Shown: positions 8,252-16,020 of the stretch, piece by piece | Position numbering within the stretch: position 1 is the first letter of the stretch | How the letters are laid out: the number at the start of each line of letters is the position of its first letter | From: Ramlibacter pinisoli | GTDB lineage: Bacteria; Pseudomonadota; Gammaproteobacteria; Burkholderiales; Burkholderiaceae_C | Direction of reading: 5' to 3' | Assembly: GCF_009758015.1 (NCBI RefSeq) | Contig: NZ_WSEL01000009.1 | Location: 992,001 to 1,056,000, forward strand | DNA length: 64,000 nt | Translations under genes and position numbers: made by a program | The notes under the pieces: model-generated | What the model was told of the DNA's origin: nothing | Database searches by the model: none | Seen by the model: only the letters and a program-made list of their open reading frames with translations

Positions 8252-9994
8252 ATGAGCGACATCCCCCGCAAGAAGAAGCAAGCGTCCGAACTGCGCAGCC
8301 AGCAATGGTTCGGCCGCCAGGACCGCGACGGCTTCGCCTACCGCAGCTGGGTCAAGGGCAAGGGCGTGCCCCACGACCAGTTCGACGGCCGCCCCGTCAT
8401 CGGCATCTGCAACACCTTCAGCGAGCTCACGCCCTGCAACTCGCACTTCCGCACCCTCGCCGAGCAGGTGAAGATCGGCGTCTACGAGGCCGGCGGCTTC
8501 CCGCTCGAGTTCCCGGTGATGTCGCTCGGCGAGACGCTGCTGCGGCCCACCGCCATGCTGTACCGCAACCTGGCCAGCATGGACGTGGAGGAATCGATCC
8601 GCGGCAATCCGGTCGACGGCGTCGTGCTGCTCATGGGCTGCGACAAGACCACGCCCTCGCTGGTGATGGGCGCGTCCAGCGTCGACCTGCCCACCATCGG
8701 CGTGTCGGGCGGCCCCATGCTGTCGGGCAAGTGGCGCGGCCAGGAGCTGGGCTCGGGCACCGGCGTGTGGAGCATGAGCGAGCAGGTGCGCGCCGGCACG
8801 CTCAAGCTGCAGGACTTCTTCGAGGCCGAGTCGTGCATGCACCGCAGCCACGGCCACTGCATGACCATGGGCACGGCCTCCACGATGGCCAGCATGGTCG
8901 AGGCGCTGGGCCTGGGCCTGCCCGGCAATGCCGCCTACCCCGCCGTCGACGGCCGCCGCAACGTGCTGGCCCGCATGGCCGGACGCCGCATCGTGGACAT
9001 GGTGCACGAGGACCAGAAGCTGTCCACCATCCTGACCCGGCAGGCCTTCGAGAACGCCATCCGCACCCTGGCCGCCATCGGCGGCTCGACCAACGCCGTC
9101 ATCCACCTGGTGGCCATCGCGCGCCGCATCGGCGTCGAGCTCGCCATCGAGGACTTCGACAAGCTTGGCAGCGAGATGCCCTGCCTGGTGAACCTGCAGC
9201 CCTCGGGCAAGTTCCTGATGGAGGACTTCTGCTACGCCGGCGGCCTGCCCGCCGTCATGAAGGAGATCCAGGGCGTGCTGCACCTGGACGCCCGCACCGC
9301 CAACGGCCTCACCGTGGGCGAGAACATCGCCGACGCCGCCAACTACAACCCCGACGTGATCCAGCCGCTGGCCACCCCGTTCAAGGACAAGGCCGGCATC
9401 GCCGTGCTGCGCGGCAACCTCGCACCGCGCGGCGCCGTGATCAAGCCCAGCGCGGCCACGCCCGAGCTCATGGTGCACAAGGGCCGTGCCGTCGTCTTCG
9501 AGGACATCGAGGACTTCCACGCCCGCATCGACGACGAGGACCTCGACATCGACGAGACCTGCGTCATGGTGCTGAAGAACTGCGGGCCCAAGGGCTACCC
9601 CGGCATGGCCGAGGTGGGCAACATGCCGCTGCCGCCCAAGGTGCTGCGCAAGGGCATCACCGACATGGTCCGCATCAGCGACGCCCGCATGAGCGGCACG
9701 GCCTACGGCACCGTGGTGCTGCACACCGCGCCCGAGGCGGCCGCCGGCGGACCGCTGGCCATCGTGCGCAACGGCGACATCATCGAACTCGACGTGCCGA
9801 ACCGGAAGATCCAGCTGCACATCAGCGACGAGGAACTGCAGCGCCGCCTGCAGGCCTGGACCCCGCCCAAGCCGCCGCTGGAGTCCGGCTACTGGAAGCT
9901 GTACGTCGACCACGTGCTGCAGGCCGACCAGGGCGTCGACCTCGACTTCCTCGTCGGCAAGCGCGGCGCGTTCGTGCCACGCGACAACCACTAG
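8252..9994 (+). CDS. IlvD/Edd-family sugar-acid dehydratase
   Basis: A 580-residue iron-sulfur dehydratase. It removes water from an aldonate to give a 2-keto-3-deoxy sugar acid. Cluster and active-site motifs visible in order are GICNTFSELTPCNSHF, GCDKTTP, GTASTM within CMTMGTAST, and the C-terminal DARMSGTAYGT. Length and sequence resemble L-arabonate/D-xylonate/D-galactonate dehydratases rather than branched-chain amino-acid IlvD. It follows the transporter and precedes the kinases and aldolase, which use its product. The exact substrate (galactonate, arabonate or another) cannot be fixed from sequence; the DgoK/DgoA pair argues for a hexonate. Confidence 0.9.
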   Translation: MSDIPRKKKQASELRSQQWFGRQDRDGFAYRSWVKGKGVPHDQFDGRPVIGICNTFSELTPCNSHFRTLAEQVKIGVYEAGGFPLEFPVMSLGETLLRPTAMLYRNLASMDVEESIRGNPVDGVVLLMGCDKTTPSLVMGASSVDLPTIGVSGGPMLSGKWRGQELGSGTGVWSMSEQVRAGTLKLQDFFEAESCMHRSHGHCMTMGTASTMASMVEALGLGLPGNAAYPAVDGRRNVLARMAGRRIVDMVHEDQKLSTILTRQAFENAIRTLAAIGGSTNAVIHLVAIARRIGVELAIEDFDKLGSEMPCLVNLQPSGKFLMEDFCYAGGLPAVMKEIQGVLHLDARTANGLTVGENIADAANYNPDVIQPLATPFKDKAGIAVLRGNLAPRGAVIKPSAATPELMVHKGRAVVFEDIEDFHARIDDEDLDIDETCVMVLKNCGPKGYPGMAEVGNMPLPPKVLRKGITDMVRISDARMSGTAYGTVVLHTAPEAAAGGPLAIVRNGDIIELDVPNRKIQLHISDEELQRRLQAWTPPKPPLESGYWKLYVDHVLQADQGVDLDFLVGKRGAFVPRDNH

Positions 9995-10002
9995 GAGCTT
10001 CA

Positions 10003-10029
10003 CTTCGACATCGCTGCGCGATGTCGAAG
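10003..10029. terminator. Perfect hairpin after the dehydratase gene
   Basis: CTTCGACATCGC (10003-10014) pairs with GCGATGTCGAAG (10018-10029): a perfect 12-bp stem with a three-base loop, eight bases after the dehydratase stop. There is no T-run, so it may be a Rho-assisted terminator or an RNA-stability element. With the 97 bp that follow before the next start, it suggests that the kinase genes can be transcribed separately. Confidence 0.55.
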
Positions 10030-10126
10030 CGGCCTTGCCAGACAACGGGTGTTCGCGCTGCATGTGATTCCGCGCGAACGGATCGACCTGCGGTCGTGCG
10101 AACCGACGGTGGGTACGATACCGGCC

Positions 10127-11047
10127 ATGTTCGATGTCACAGCACTCGGCGAGGGCATGGTCGAGTTCAACCAGACCAGCCCCGGCGAGCCCAACTACCT
10201 CCAGGGCTTCGGCGGCGATACCAGCAATGCGGTGATCGCGGCGGCGCGCGCGGGCGTGCGCACGGCCTACCTGTCCCGCGTCGGCGATGACGGCTTCGGC
10301 CGTTCGCTGCTCGAGCTGTGGCGGCGCGAAGGCGTCGACACCAGTGCCGTCGATGCCGACCCGGCCGGCCCCACCGGCCTGTATTTCGTCACCCACGGGC
10401 CGGCCGGCCACGAGTTCAGCTACCGCCGGGCCGGCTCGGGCGCGGCGCGCATGACGCCGGCCTGGCTGCAGGGCGCGGCGCCGCAGGCGGTGCTGCGCGC
10501 CACCCGCATCCTGCACGTGTCCGGCATCTCGCTGGCCCTGTCGCCGTCGGCGCGCGAGACGGCCCTGCAGGCCATGCGCCAGCTGCGGGCGGCCGGCGGC
10601 CGCGTCGCGTTCGACGCCAACCTGCGGCTCAAGCTCTGGACGCTGGAGGAGGCCCGGGCCGGCATCGCGCAGGCCATGGCCGCCTGCGACATCTTCCTGC
10701 CCAGCCTGGACGACGTGACGGCCCTGAACGGCCTGCGCGAGCCGGATGCCGTGGTCGACTGGGGCCACGCCGCCGGCGCCACGCAGGTCGTGCTCAAGCT
10801 GGGGGCCGAAGGCTGCCTCGTCAGCACGGGCGGCCGGCGCGAACGCATCGCGGCGCACCGCGTGCAGGCCGTCGATGCCACCGGCGCGGGCGACTGCTAC
10901 TCGGGCAACCTGCTGGCCCGCCTGGCGCAGGGCGACGACCTGTTCACGGCGGCCCGCTACGCCAATGCCGCCGCCGCACTGGCCGTGCAGGGCTGGGGCG
11001 CCGTGGCGCCATTGCCGACGGCCCCCCAGGTGAAGGCGCTGCTGTGA
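10127..11047 (+). CDS. kdgK: PfkB-family sugar kinase, probable 2-keto-3-deoxygluconate kinase
   Basis: A 306-residue ribokinase-fold enzyme, expected to phosphorylate a 2-keto-3-deoxy sugar acid at C6 using ATP. The PfkB signature is clear near the C-terminus: VDATGAGDCYSGN contains the DTGAGD-type anion hole with the catalytic Asp; the N-terminal GGDTSNAVIAAARAG is the substrate-side signature. I place the start at ATG 10127 (FDVTALGEGM is the normal first strand), not at the upstream in-frame ATG 10049. No Shine-Dalgarno sequence is visible, and a -10-like TACGAT at 10114-10119 would put the transcript start at or next to the ATG. Its stop overlaps the next gene (GTGA). Confidence 0.85.
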   Translation: MFDVTALGEGMVEFNQTSPGEPNYLQGFGGDTSNAVIAAARAGVRTAYLSRVGDDGFGRSLLELWRREGVDTSAVDADPAGPTGLYFVTHGPAGHEFSYRRAGSGAARMTPAWLQGAAPQAVLRATRILHVSGISLALSPSARETALQAMRQLRAAGGRVAFDANLRLKLWTLEEARAGIAQAMAACDIFLPSLDDVTALNGLREPDAVVDWGHAAGATQVVLKLGAEGCLVSTGGRRERIAAHRVQAVDATGAGDCYSGNLLARLAQGDDLFTAARYANAAAALAVQGWGAVAPLPTAPQVKALL

Positions 11048-11952
11048 CGGGCAACCTGATCGCGCTGGACTGGGGCACTTCGTCGCTGCGCGTCGCGCTG
11101 CTGCGCGCCGACGGCACGGTGGTCGAGGAACACGGCGGCAGCCAGGGCATCCTGGCCGTGGCGCCGGGCGGCTTCCCCGCCGTCTTCGCGCAGGCCATCG
11201 AACGCTGGCGGCCGGCGCCGGGCCAGCTCTGCCTGGCCAGCGGCATGGTGGGCAGCCGGCAGGGCTGGCGCGAGGCGCCCTACTGCCCCTGCCCGGCCGG
11301 CTTCGACGACCTGGCGCGCCACCTTGCCTGGGTGCCGGACGCCCCCGGCGGCGTGCGGCTGGGCATCGTGCCCGGCCTGTCGTCCACCCGCGGCGGCGTC
11401 CCCGACGTGATGCGCGGCGAGGAGATCCAGGTGATGGGCGCCCTCGCCCTGCTCGATCGCCGCGACGGCGTCTTCGTGCTGCCGGGCACCCACAGCAAGT
11501 GGGTGCGCGTGGCGGCCGGCCGCATCGTCGACTTCGCCACCTTCATGACCGGCGAGGTCTATGCCCTGCTGCGCAAGCACTCCATCCTGGCCCGCACCCT
11601 CCCGCCCGAGGACGGCCCGCTGGACGACGAGGCCTTCCTGCGCGGCGCCGCCCACGCCCGAGCGAGCGGCAGCCTGCTGCAGGCAGCCTTCAGTGCGCGC
11701 ACGCTGGCGCTGTTCGACGCCCTCCCCCCGGCCGCGCAGCCCAGCTACCTGTCGGGCCTGCTGGTCGGCGAGGAACTGCGCGCGCAGCAGCTGCCGGCCG
11801 GTGCGCCGGTCGTCCTGATCGGCGCCGAGGCGCTCACCACCCGCTACGCGCTGGCCCTGCAGGCGCTCGGCGTTCCCTCCCACCGCCTCGGCGCCGAGGC
11901 CACCTGGCGTGGCCTGGGCGCACTGGCACGCACCCTTCCTCCCCCGCCATGA
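11044..11952 (+). CDS. dgoK: 2-dehydro-3-deoxygalactonokinase (DgoK family)
   Basis: A 302-residue kinase of the DgoK family. It phosphorylates 2-keto-3-deoxygalactonate to the 6-phosphate in the De Ley-Doudoroff pathway. Typical elements: N-terminal LIALDWGTSSLRVALL (actin-like phosphate 1 motif with Asp), MVGSRQGWREAPY, VMRGEEIQVMGAL, and VLPGTHSKWV. Start is GTG 11044, overlapping the kdgK stop; its stop overlaps the aldolase start (ATGA). The operon therefore holds two unrelated kinases for epimeric ketodeoxy acids, which is unusual enough to list as a finding. Confidence 0.92.
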   Translation: MTGNLIALDWGTSSLRVALLRADGTVVEEHGGSQGILAVAPGGFPAVFAQAIERWRPAPGQLCLASGMVGSRQGWREAPYCPCPAGFDDLARHLAWVPDAPGGVRLGIVPGLSSTRGGVPDVMRGEEIQVMGALALLDRRDGVFVLPGTHSKWVRVAAGRIVDFATFMTGEVYALLRKHSILARTLPPEDGPLDDEAFLRGAAHARASGSLLQAAFSARTLALFDALPPAAQPSYLSGLLVGEELRAQQLPAGAPVVLIGAEALTTRYALALQALGVPSHRLGAEATWRGLGALARTLPPPP

Positions 11953-12590
11953 CCACCACCGACAGCCTCCTCCACACCGCGCTGGCCGCCTGCCCGCTGG
12001 TCGCCATCCTGCGCGGCATCACGCCGGCCGAGGCCGTGCCGGTCGGCCGGGTGCTGGTCGACGCGGGCTTCCGCCTGATCGAGGTGCCGCTCAATTCGCC
12101 CGATCCCCTGATCAGCATCTCGGCCCTGGCCCATGCGTTCCCGCAGGTCGTCGTCGGTGCCGGTACGGTGCTGCGCCGCGCCGAGGTCGGCCCGGTGCAG
12201 TCCGCAGGCGGCCGCCTGGTGGTGGCGCCCAACTTCGATGCCGCCGTGGTGCAGGAAGCGGTCGACCTCGACATGGTCTGCCTGCCGGGCGTGGTCACCC
12301 CGACCGAGGCGTTCGCCGCGCTGGCCGCCGGTGCCAGCGGCATCAAGCTCTTCCCGGCCGAACTGGTGGTGCCGGCCGCCGTCAAGGCAATGCGCGCGGT
12401 GCTGCCCGCCGACGCGCTGCTGCTGCCCGTCGGTGGCATCACGCCCGCCAACATGGCCGCCTACCGGTCCGCCGGCGCCAACGGCTTCGGCATCGGCTCG
12501 GCGCTCTACAAGCCCGGCATGTCCGTCGAGGAGGTGGCGCGCCAAGCGCGCGCCTTCGTCGACGCGGCCGCGGGGACGGTGCGCGCATGA
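11949..12590 (+). CDS. dgoA: 2-dehydro-3-deoxy-6-phosphogalactonate aldolase
   Basis: A 213-residue class I aldolase of the KDPG/KHG family, cleaving the 6-phospho-2-keto-3-deoxy acid to pyruvate and glyceraldehyde-3-phosphate. The Schiff-base lysine is in ASGIKLFPAE, the catalytic Glu is in the RLIEVPLNSP block, and GIGSALYKPG is the DgoA-type C-terminal phosphate-binding loop. Both ends overlap neighbouring genes by four bases, so it is translated in step with DgoK and the SDR enzyme. The length is typical of the family. Confidence 0.93.
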   Translation: MTTTDSLLHTALAACPLVAILRGITPAEAVPVGRVLVDAGFRLIEVPLNSPDPLISISALAHAFPQVVVGAGTVLRRAEVGPVQSAGGRLVVAPNFDAAVVQEAVDLDMVCLPGVVTPTEAFAALAAGASGIKLFPAELVVPAAVKAMRAVLPADALLLPVGGITPANMAAYRSAGANGFGIGSALYKPGMSVEEVARQARAFVDAAAGTVRA

Positions 12591-13366
12591 CCGCCTCCTC
12601 CACCGTGTCGTTCGGCCTGCAGGGCCGCGTGTGCATCGTCACCGGCGGCTCGCAGGGCATCGGCGAGGCCTGCGCGCGCCGCTTCGCGCGCGACGGTGCC
12701 GTCCCCGTCATCGCCGACATCGACGCCAGCCGCGGCCAGGCGCTGGCCGCCGAGCTGGGTGGCAGCTTCGTCGCCTGCGACGTCGGCGACAAGGCGCAGG
12801 TCGATGCGCTGGTCGCCGCCACGCTGCAGCGCCACGGCCGCATCGACGTGCTGGTGAACAACGCCGGCATCTTCAAGGCCTGCGACTTCCTGGCCATCAG
12901 CGAAGCCGACTTCGACGCCGTGCTGCGGGTCAACCTCAAGGGCTCGTTCCTGGTCGGCCAGGCGGTGGCGCGCGAGATGGCCAAGGCCGGACGCGGCGCC
13001 ATCGTCAACATGAGCTCGGTCAACGGCGTGCTGGCCATTCCCAGCATCGCCAGCTACAACGTGAGCAAGGGCGGCATCAACCAGCTCACGCGGGTGATGG
13101 CGCTGGCCCTGGCCGATCAGGGCATCCGCGTCAACGCAGTGGCGCCCGGCACCATCGCCACCGAGCTCGCGGCCAAGGCCGTGCTCACCAGCGACGAGGC
13201 GCGCGCCCGCATCCTGAGCCGCACGCCCATGAAGCGCCTGGGCGAGCCGGCCGAGATCGCCGACGTGGTCGCCTGGCTCGCCAGCGACGCCGCCAGCTAC
13301 GTCACCGGCGAGATCGTGGTGGTCGACGGCGGCCGCATGACGCTGAACTACACCGTCCCGGTGTGA
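12587..13366 (+). CDS. Short-chain dehydrogenase/reductase, last gene of sugar operon
   Basis: A 259-residue classical SDR. Cofactor motif TGGSQGIG (residues about 19-26), NNAG, the catalytic Ser in MSSVNG, and YNVSK with the catalytic Tyr and Lys are all intact; the acidic residue after the second strand (IADIDAS) points to NAD(H). In this setting it most likely oxidises the sugar (for example galactose or arabinose) to its lactone, or a related polyol. No aldonolactonase gene is present in the cluster, so the lactone may open spontaneously or be handled elsewhere. Start overlaps the aldolase stop (ATGA). Confidence 0.9.
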   Translation: MTASSTVSFGLQGRVCIVTGGSQGIGEACARRFARDGAVPVIADIDASRGQALAAELGGSFVACDVGDKAQVDALVAATLQRHGRIDVLVNNAGIFKACDFLAISEADFDAVLRVNLKGSFLVGQAVAREMAKAGRGAIVNMSSVNGVLAIPSIASYNVSKGGINQLTRVMALALADQGIRVNAVAPGTIATELAAKAVLTSDEARARILSRTPMKRLGEPAEIADVVAWLASDAASYVTGEIVVVDGGRMTLNYTVPV

Positions 13367-13406
13367 TGCGCGCGGCGCCGCGTTCGGCGCGCCACGAGAC
13401 CAGCAC

Positions 13407-14330
13407 TCAACCCGGCGGCGTGAACGCGCCCTCCTGTGCCGGTGCCAGCGGCGCACCCTGCGCGTCGTACTCGCGCGTGAAGGCGGTGGTGCCGCCCGGC
13501 GTCGTGCGCCGCCAGGCGACGGTGAAGCCACCGTCGGTGCGCGGCGTGACGCTGAACACCGGCGTCGCGTAGGTGTCGAACACGAAGGACTCGGCGACGG
13601 TCGGGGTGCCGTCGCTGGCCATGCGGCGCAGGAAGACCGAGGGCACGCGGAACCCCGGGAGGTTGGGGAAGCTCGTGTCGACCGACCACAGCACGACGTA
13701 GCCACCGCCGGCCAGCGCGGTGGGAATGCTGGTGGTGTAGCTGTAGCTCGGAGAAGTGCTCACCCGCACCGGCGCCCCGCGGGGCTGGCCGGCCGCATCG
13801 AAGTGCCGGGCCTGCACGTAGAGCAGCGGCAGGTCGTAGCCGTAGCCGGTGGCGAACGAGCCGTCCTGTTCCATCCAGGTCACTGCGAAGCCGCCATCCG
13901 CCAGCGCCACCACGCGCACCAGGCCGACCGCCGCACCGGTCGCGTTGGCGGCCGCCGGCGCACCCTGCGCCGCCCCCGCCGCGTCGTAGCGTTGCACGAG
14001 GATGCTGGTCCCGGGCGCGAATTCATCGACCGCCGCGGCCGTCACCCAGCCGCCGCCGGCCAGTCGCACGGCTCCAGCGGGCACCTGGACATCGGTGGCG
14101 GTGCCGGACCCGGCGACCGGCGCGGGCGATCCACCAGCGGCGGTCGATGCCGGCGGCGTGGTGCTGGCACCGGCGGATACCGGGGACGCGCCCCCCGCAC
14201 CGGCGGCCTGCGACAACGGAGCGCTGGCGCTGCCTGCCGTCGTCCCGCCACCTCCGCCACCACCACATCCCGCCGCCAGCAGTGCCGGAATCAGCAGCGC
14301 GCCCGCCCTCCGCACGATTGCTCTTGCCAT
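13407..14330 (-). CDS. Secreted lipoprotein with repeated Y/FDAxG units
   Basis: A 307-residue predicted lipoprotein. The signal peptide ends in the lipobox LLAAGC and is followed directly by seven glycines and a long Ala/Gly/Ser/Thr/Pro-rich linker (to about residue 85). The folded part contains repeats of a strand motif (ILVQRYDAAGAAQG, VQARHFDAAGQPRG, FTREYDAQGAPL), each followed by a GG(G/Y) stretch (ADGGFAVTW, AGGGYVVLW, TDGGFTVAW); this spacing suggests a beta-propeller-like fold. AAGGGAG precedes the ATG. It diverges from another glycine-rich lipoprotein at 14665. No enzymatic motif is seen and the function is unknown. Confidence 0.82.
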   Translation of the reverse strand: MARAIVRRAGALLIPALLAAGCGGGGGGGTTAGSASAPLSQAAGAGGASPVSAGASTTPPASTAAGGSPAPVAGSGTATDVQVPAGAVRLAGGGWVTAAAVDEFAPGTSILVQRYDAAGAAQGAPAAANATGAAVGLVRVVALADGGFAVTWMEQDGSFATGYGYDLPLLYVQARHFDAAGQPRGAPVRVSTSPSYSYTTSIPTALAGGGYVVLWSVDTSFPNLPGFRVPSVFLRRMASDGTPTVAESFVFDTYATPVFSVTPRTDGGFTVAWRRTTPGGTTAFTREYDAQGAPLAPAQEGAFTPPG

Positions 14331-14664
14331 GGACTACTCCCTTGCGCGGCAACGTCGCCGTCGATCCATTCTTGGGATGTGCTGTCGCGTGCAGGTTGGT
14401 CAAAGTTGCCGCACTCGTGCACAAACGTGACGAGCGCGACCGCGTGCAGCGAGGCCTCCAGAGGGAAACGGAACCGCTCCCGATGCGGTCGATGCGAGGT
14501 CAATGGTCCGCAAGGGCCATGCGTGTGCGTCTCGTGCACGCGACACGGAGGTAGCCGCGTCTTCGTCCTACGCCACGATGCGCTGAGTCAGCACTTGGCA
14601 GCGGGCCGTCGCCGCCGACGATCCACGCCGACGCGATCGGTCGTCGAATGTCGGGAGGTTTTGC
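14331..14664. other. Divergent intergenic region of two lipoprotein genes
   Basis: 334 bp without a gene. It must contain the promoters of the minus-strand lipoprotein (Shine-Dalgarno AAGGGAG at its left edge) and the plus-strand lipoprotein (GGGAGG at 14653-14658). I see no convincing -35/-10 pair, long inverted repeat or small coding frame in it. Confidence 0.5.
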
Positions 14665-15939
14665 ATGGTCGTTGGAGTACGAGGAGGAGCGCGCCACATC
14701 CCGCTGGCGCTGGCGGTGTTGTGGTTGTCCGCCTGTGGTGGAGGCGGGAGCGACACGCCGGCCGCCGCGCCGACGCCGCCATCAGGACTGGGCACGGTGG
14801 CGCAGGCCCCCTCGACGCCGGCCGACTCGCCCGCGCCGGCGCCATCTCCTTCCCCGGCGCCATCGCCCGCACCGGGACCGGCGCCCGCTCCAGCACCAGG
14901 ACCTGCGCCCGCACCGGCGCCCTCACCAGCCCCCGCTCCGGCGCCCGCGCCGGGCTGGACGCAGACCTCCCTGCCCGCGACGCCGTGGCACTGGGTCGCC
15001 ACCAATGCGGGCGGCACGGTGATGGCCGCCGGTGCAATCCCCGGGCCGATCGGCGTCTCCGTCGACGGGGGCAGCACCTGGTCGATCAGCGGCGCGCCCA
15101 GCGGCAACTGGATCTCGATCGACATGTCGCTCACCGGCAGCCGCATGGTCGCGGTGCAGTACCTGGGCGGCATGTACCGGTCGACGGACAGCGGGGCCAC
15201 CTGGTCGCCGGTCTCCGGCGGCGCACTGGCCACCACGAACCGCGAGTACGAGTCCATCACGACGTCGACCGATGGCCTCCGCATCGCCGCCGCCATCATG
15301 AACGGCGAGATCCAGGTCTCGTCCGACGGCGGCGCCACCTGGACGGCCGCGCGAGCGGCGGGCACCCCGGCCGGCGGCGCCGCGCTGGTCGACCAGTTCC
15401 GCGCCATCGACAGTTCGGCCGACGGCCTGGTCGTGGCGGCGGCGACGCAGAACGGGCGCCTGTACGTGTCGACCGACGGCGGCGCGACGTTCACGCTGCG
15501 CAGCGTGGCGGTGGCCGGCTCGCCGGTCGCCGACGGCTGGTACCGCGTCGCGGTCTCGCAGGACGGCAACACCATCGCGCTGGCCGGCAACTTCGTCTAC
15601 ACGACCACCAGCACCGGCATCTACGTCTCGCGTGACCGCGGCGCCACCTGGACGCGCGGCAGCACAGGTGGCCGCACGCACAGCTCGATCAGCCTGTCGG
15701 CCAACGGCGACGTGATCGGGGTCACGGTCTCGGACGACGGGGCCGGCGGGCCCGGCCAGGTGCTGGTGTCCACCAACGGCGGCCTCTCGTTCGCGCCGGC
15801 CACGACGCCGGCGGGCGAGACCAACTGGCGCGCCATCGCCATCAGCGGCACCGCCAACCGCGCGGTGCTGGCATCGGGCACCTTCGCCACGCGCAACGGC
15901 AACGTCTACGTGTCGGGCAGCGGGCTGGTCGGGCCCTGA
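14665..15939 (+). CDS. Lipoprotein with Pro-Ala linker and Asp-box (BNR) propeller
   Basis: A 424-residue predicted lipoprotein: signal peptide with lipobox LSAC at about residue 24, a poly-Gly stretch, then about 50 residues of Pro-Ala/Pro-Gly/Pro-Ser repeats (residues about 48-97). The rest has Asp-box repeats of the S-x-D-x-G-x-T-W type: SVDGGSTW, STDSGATW, SSDGGATW, STDGGATF, SRDRGATW, STNGGLSF. Such repeats build sialidase/VPS10-like beta-propellers. Sialidase catalytic residues are not evident, so binding or adhesion is as likely as hydrolysis. Start has GGGAGG upstream. A strong bidirectional terminator follows. Confidence 0.85.
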   Translation: MVVGVRGGARHIPLALAVLWLSACGGGGSDTPAAAPTPPSGLGTVAQAPSTPADSPAPAPSPSPAPSPAPGPAPAPAPGPAPAPAPSPAPAPAPAPGWTQTSLPATPWHWVATNAGGTVMAAGAIPGPIGVSVDGGSTWSISGAPSGNWISIDMSLTGSRMVAVQYLGGMYRSTDSGATWSPVSGGALATTNREYESITTSTDGLRIAAAIMNGEIQVSSDGGATWTAARAAGTPAGGAALVDQFRAIDSSADGLVVAAATQNGRLYVSTDGGATFTLRSVAVAGSPVADGWYRVAVSQDGNTIALAGNFVYTTTSTGIYVSRDRGATWTRGSTGGRTHSSISLSANGDVIGVTVSDDGAGGPGQVLVSTNGGLSFAPATTPAGETNWRAIAISGTANRAVLASGTFATRNGNVYVSGSGLVGP

Positions 15940-15963
15940 TCGCGTCGGCCAATCGGCACCCTG

Positions 15964-16001
15964 AAAAAAAGCCCCGCCGGCGCAAGCCGGCGGGGCCTTT
16001 T
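15964..16001. terminator. Bidirectional intrinsic terminator
   Basis: An 11-bp perfect GC stem (15971-15981 with 15986-15996) around a GCAA loop, flanked by seven A on the left (15964-15970) and TTTT on the right (15998-16001). It therefore reads as a Rho-independent terminator on both strands, serving the plus-strand lipoprotein gene ending at 15939 and the minus-strand aldehyde dehydrogenase ending at 16021. Confidence 0.93.
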
Positions 16002-16020
16002 CACGGACCGGCCGCAGGGG

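Noticed and set aside
8162..10858. 898-residue minus-strand frame opposite the dehydratase and kinase
   Set aside because: Composition is that of an antisense shadow of GC-rich genes; the sense strand carries conserved catalytic motifs.
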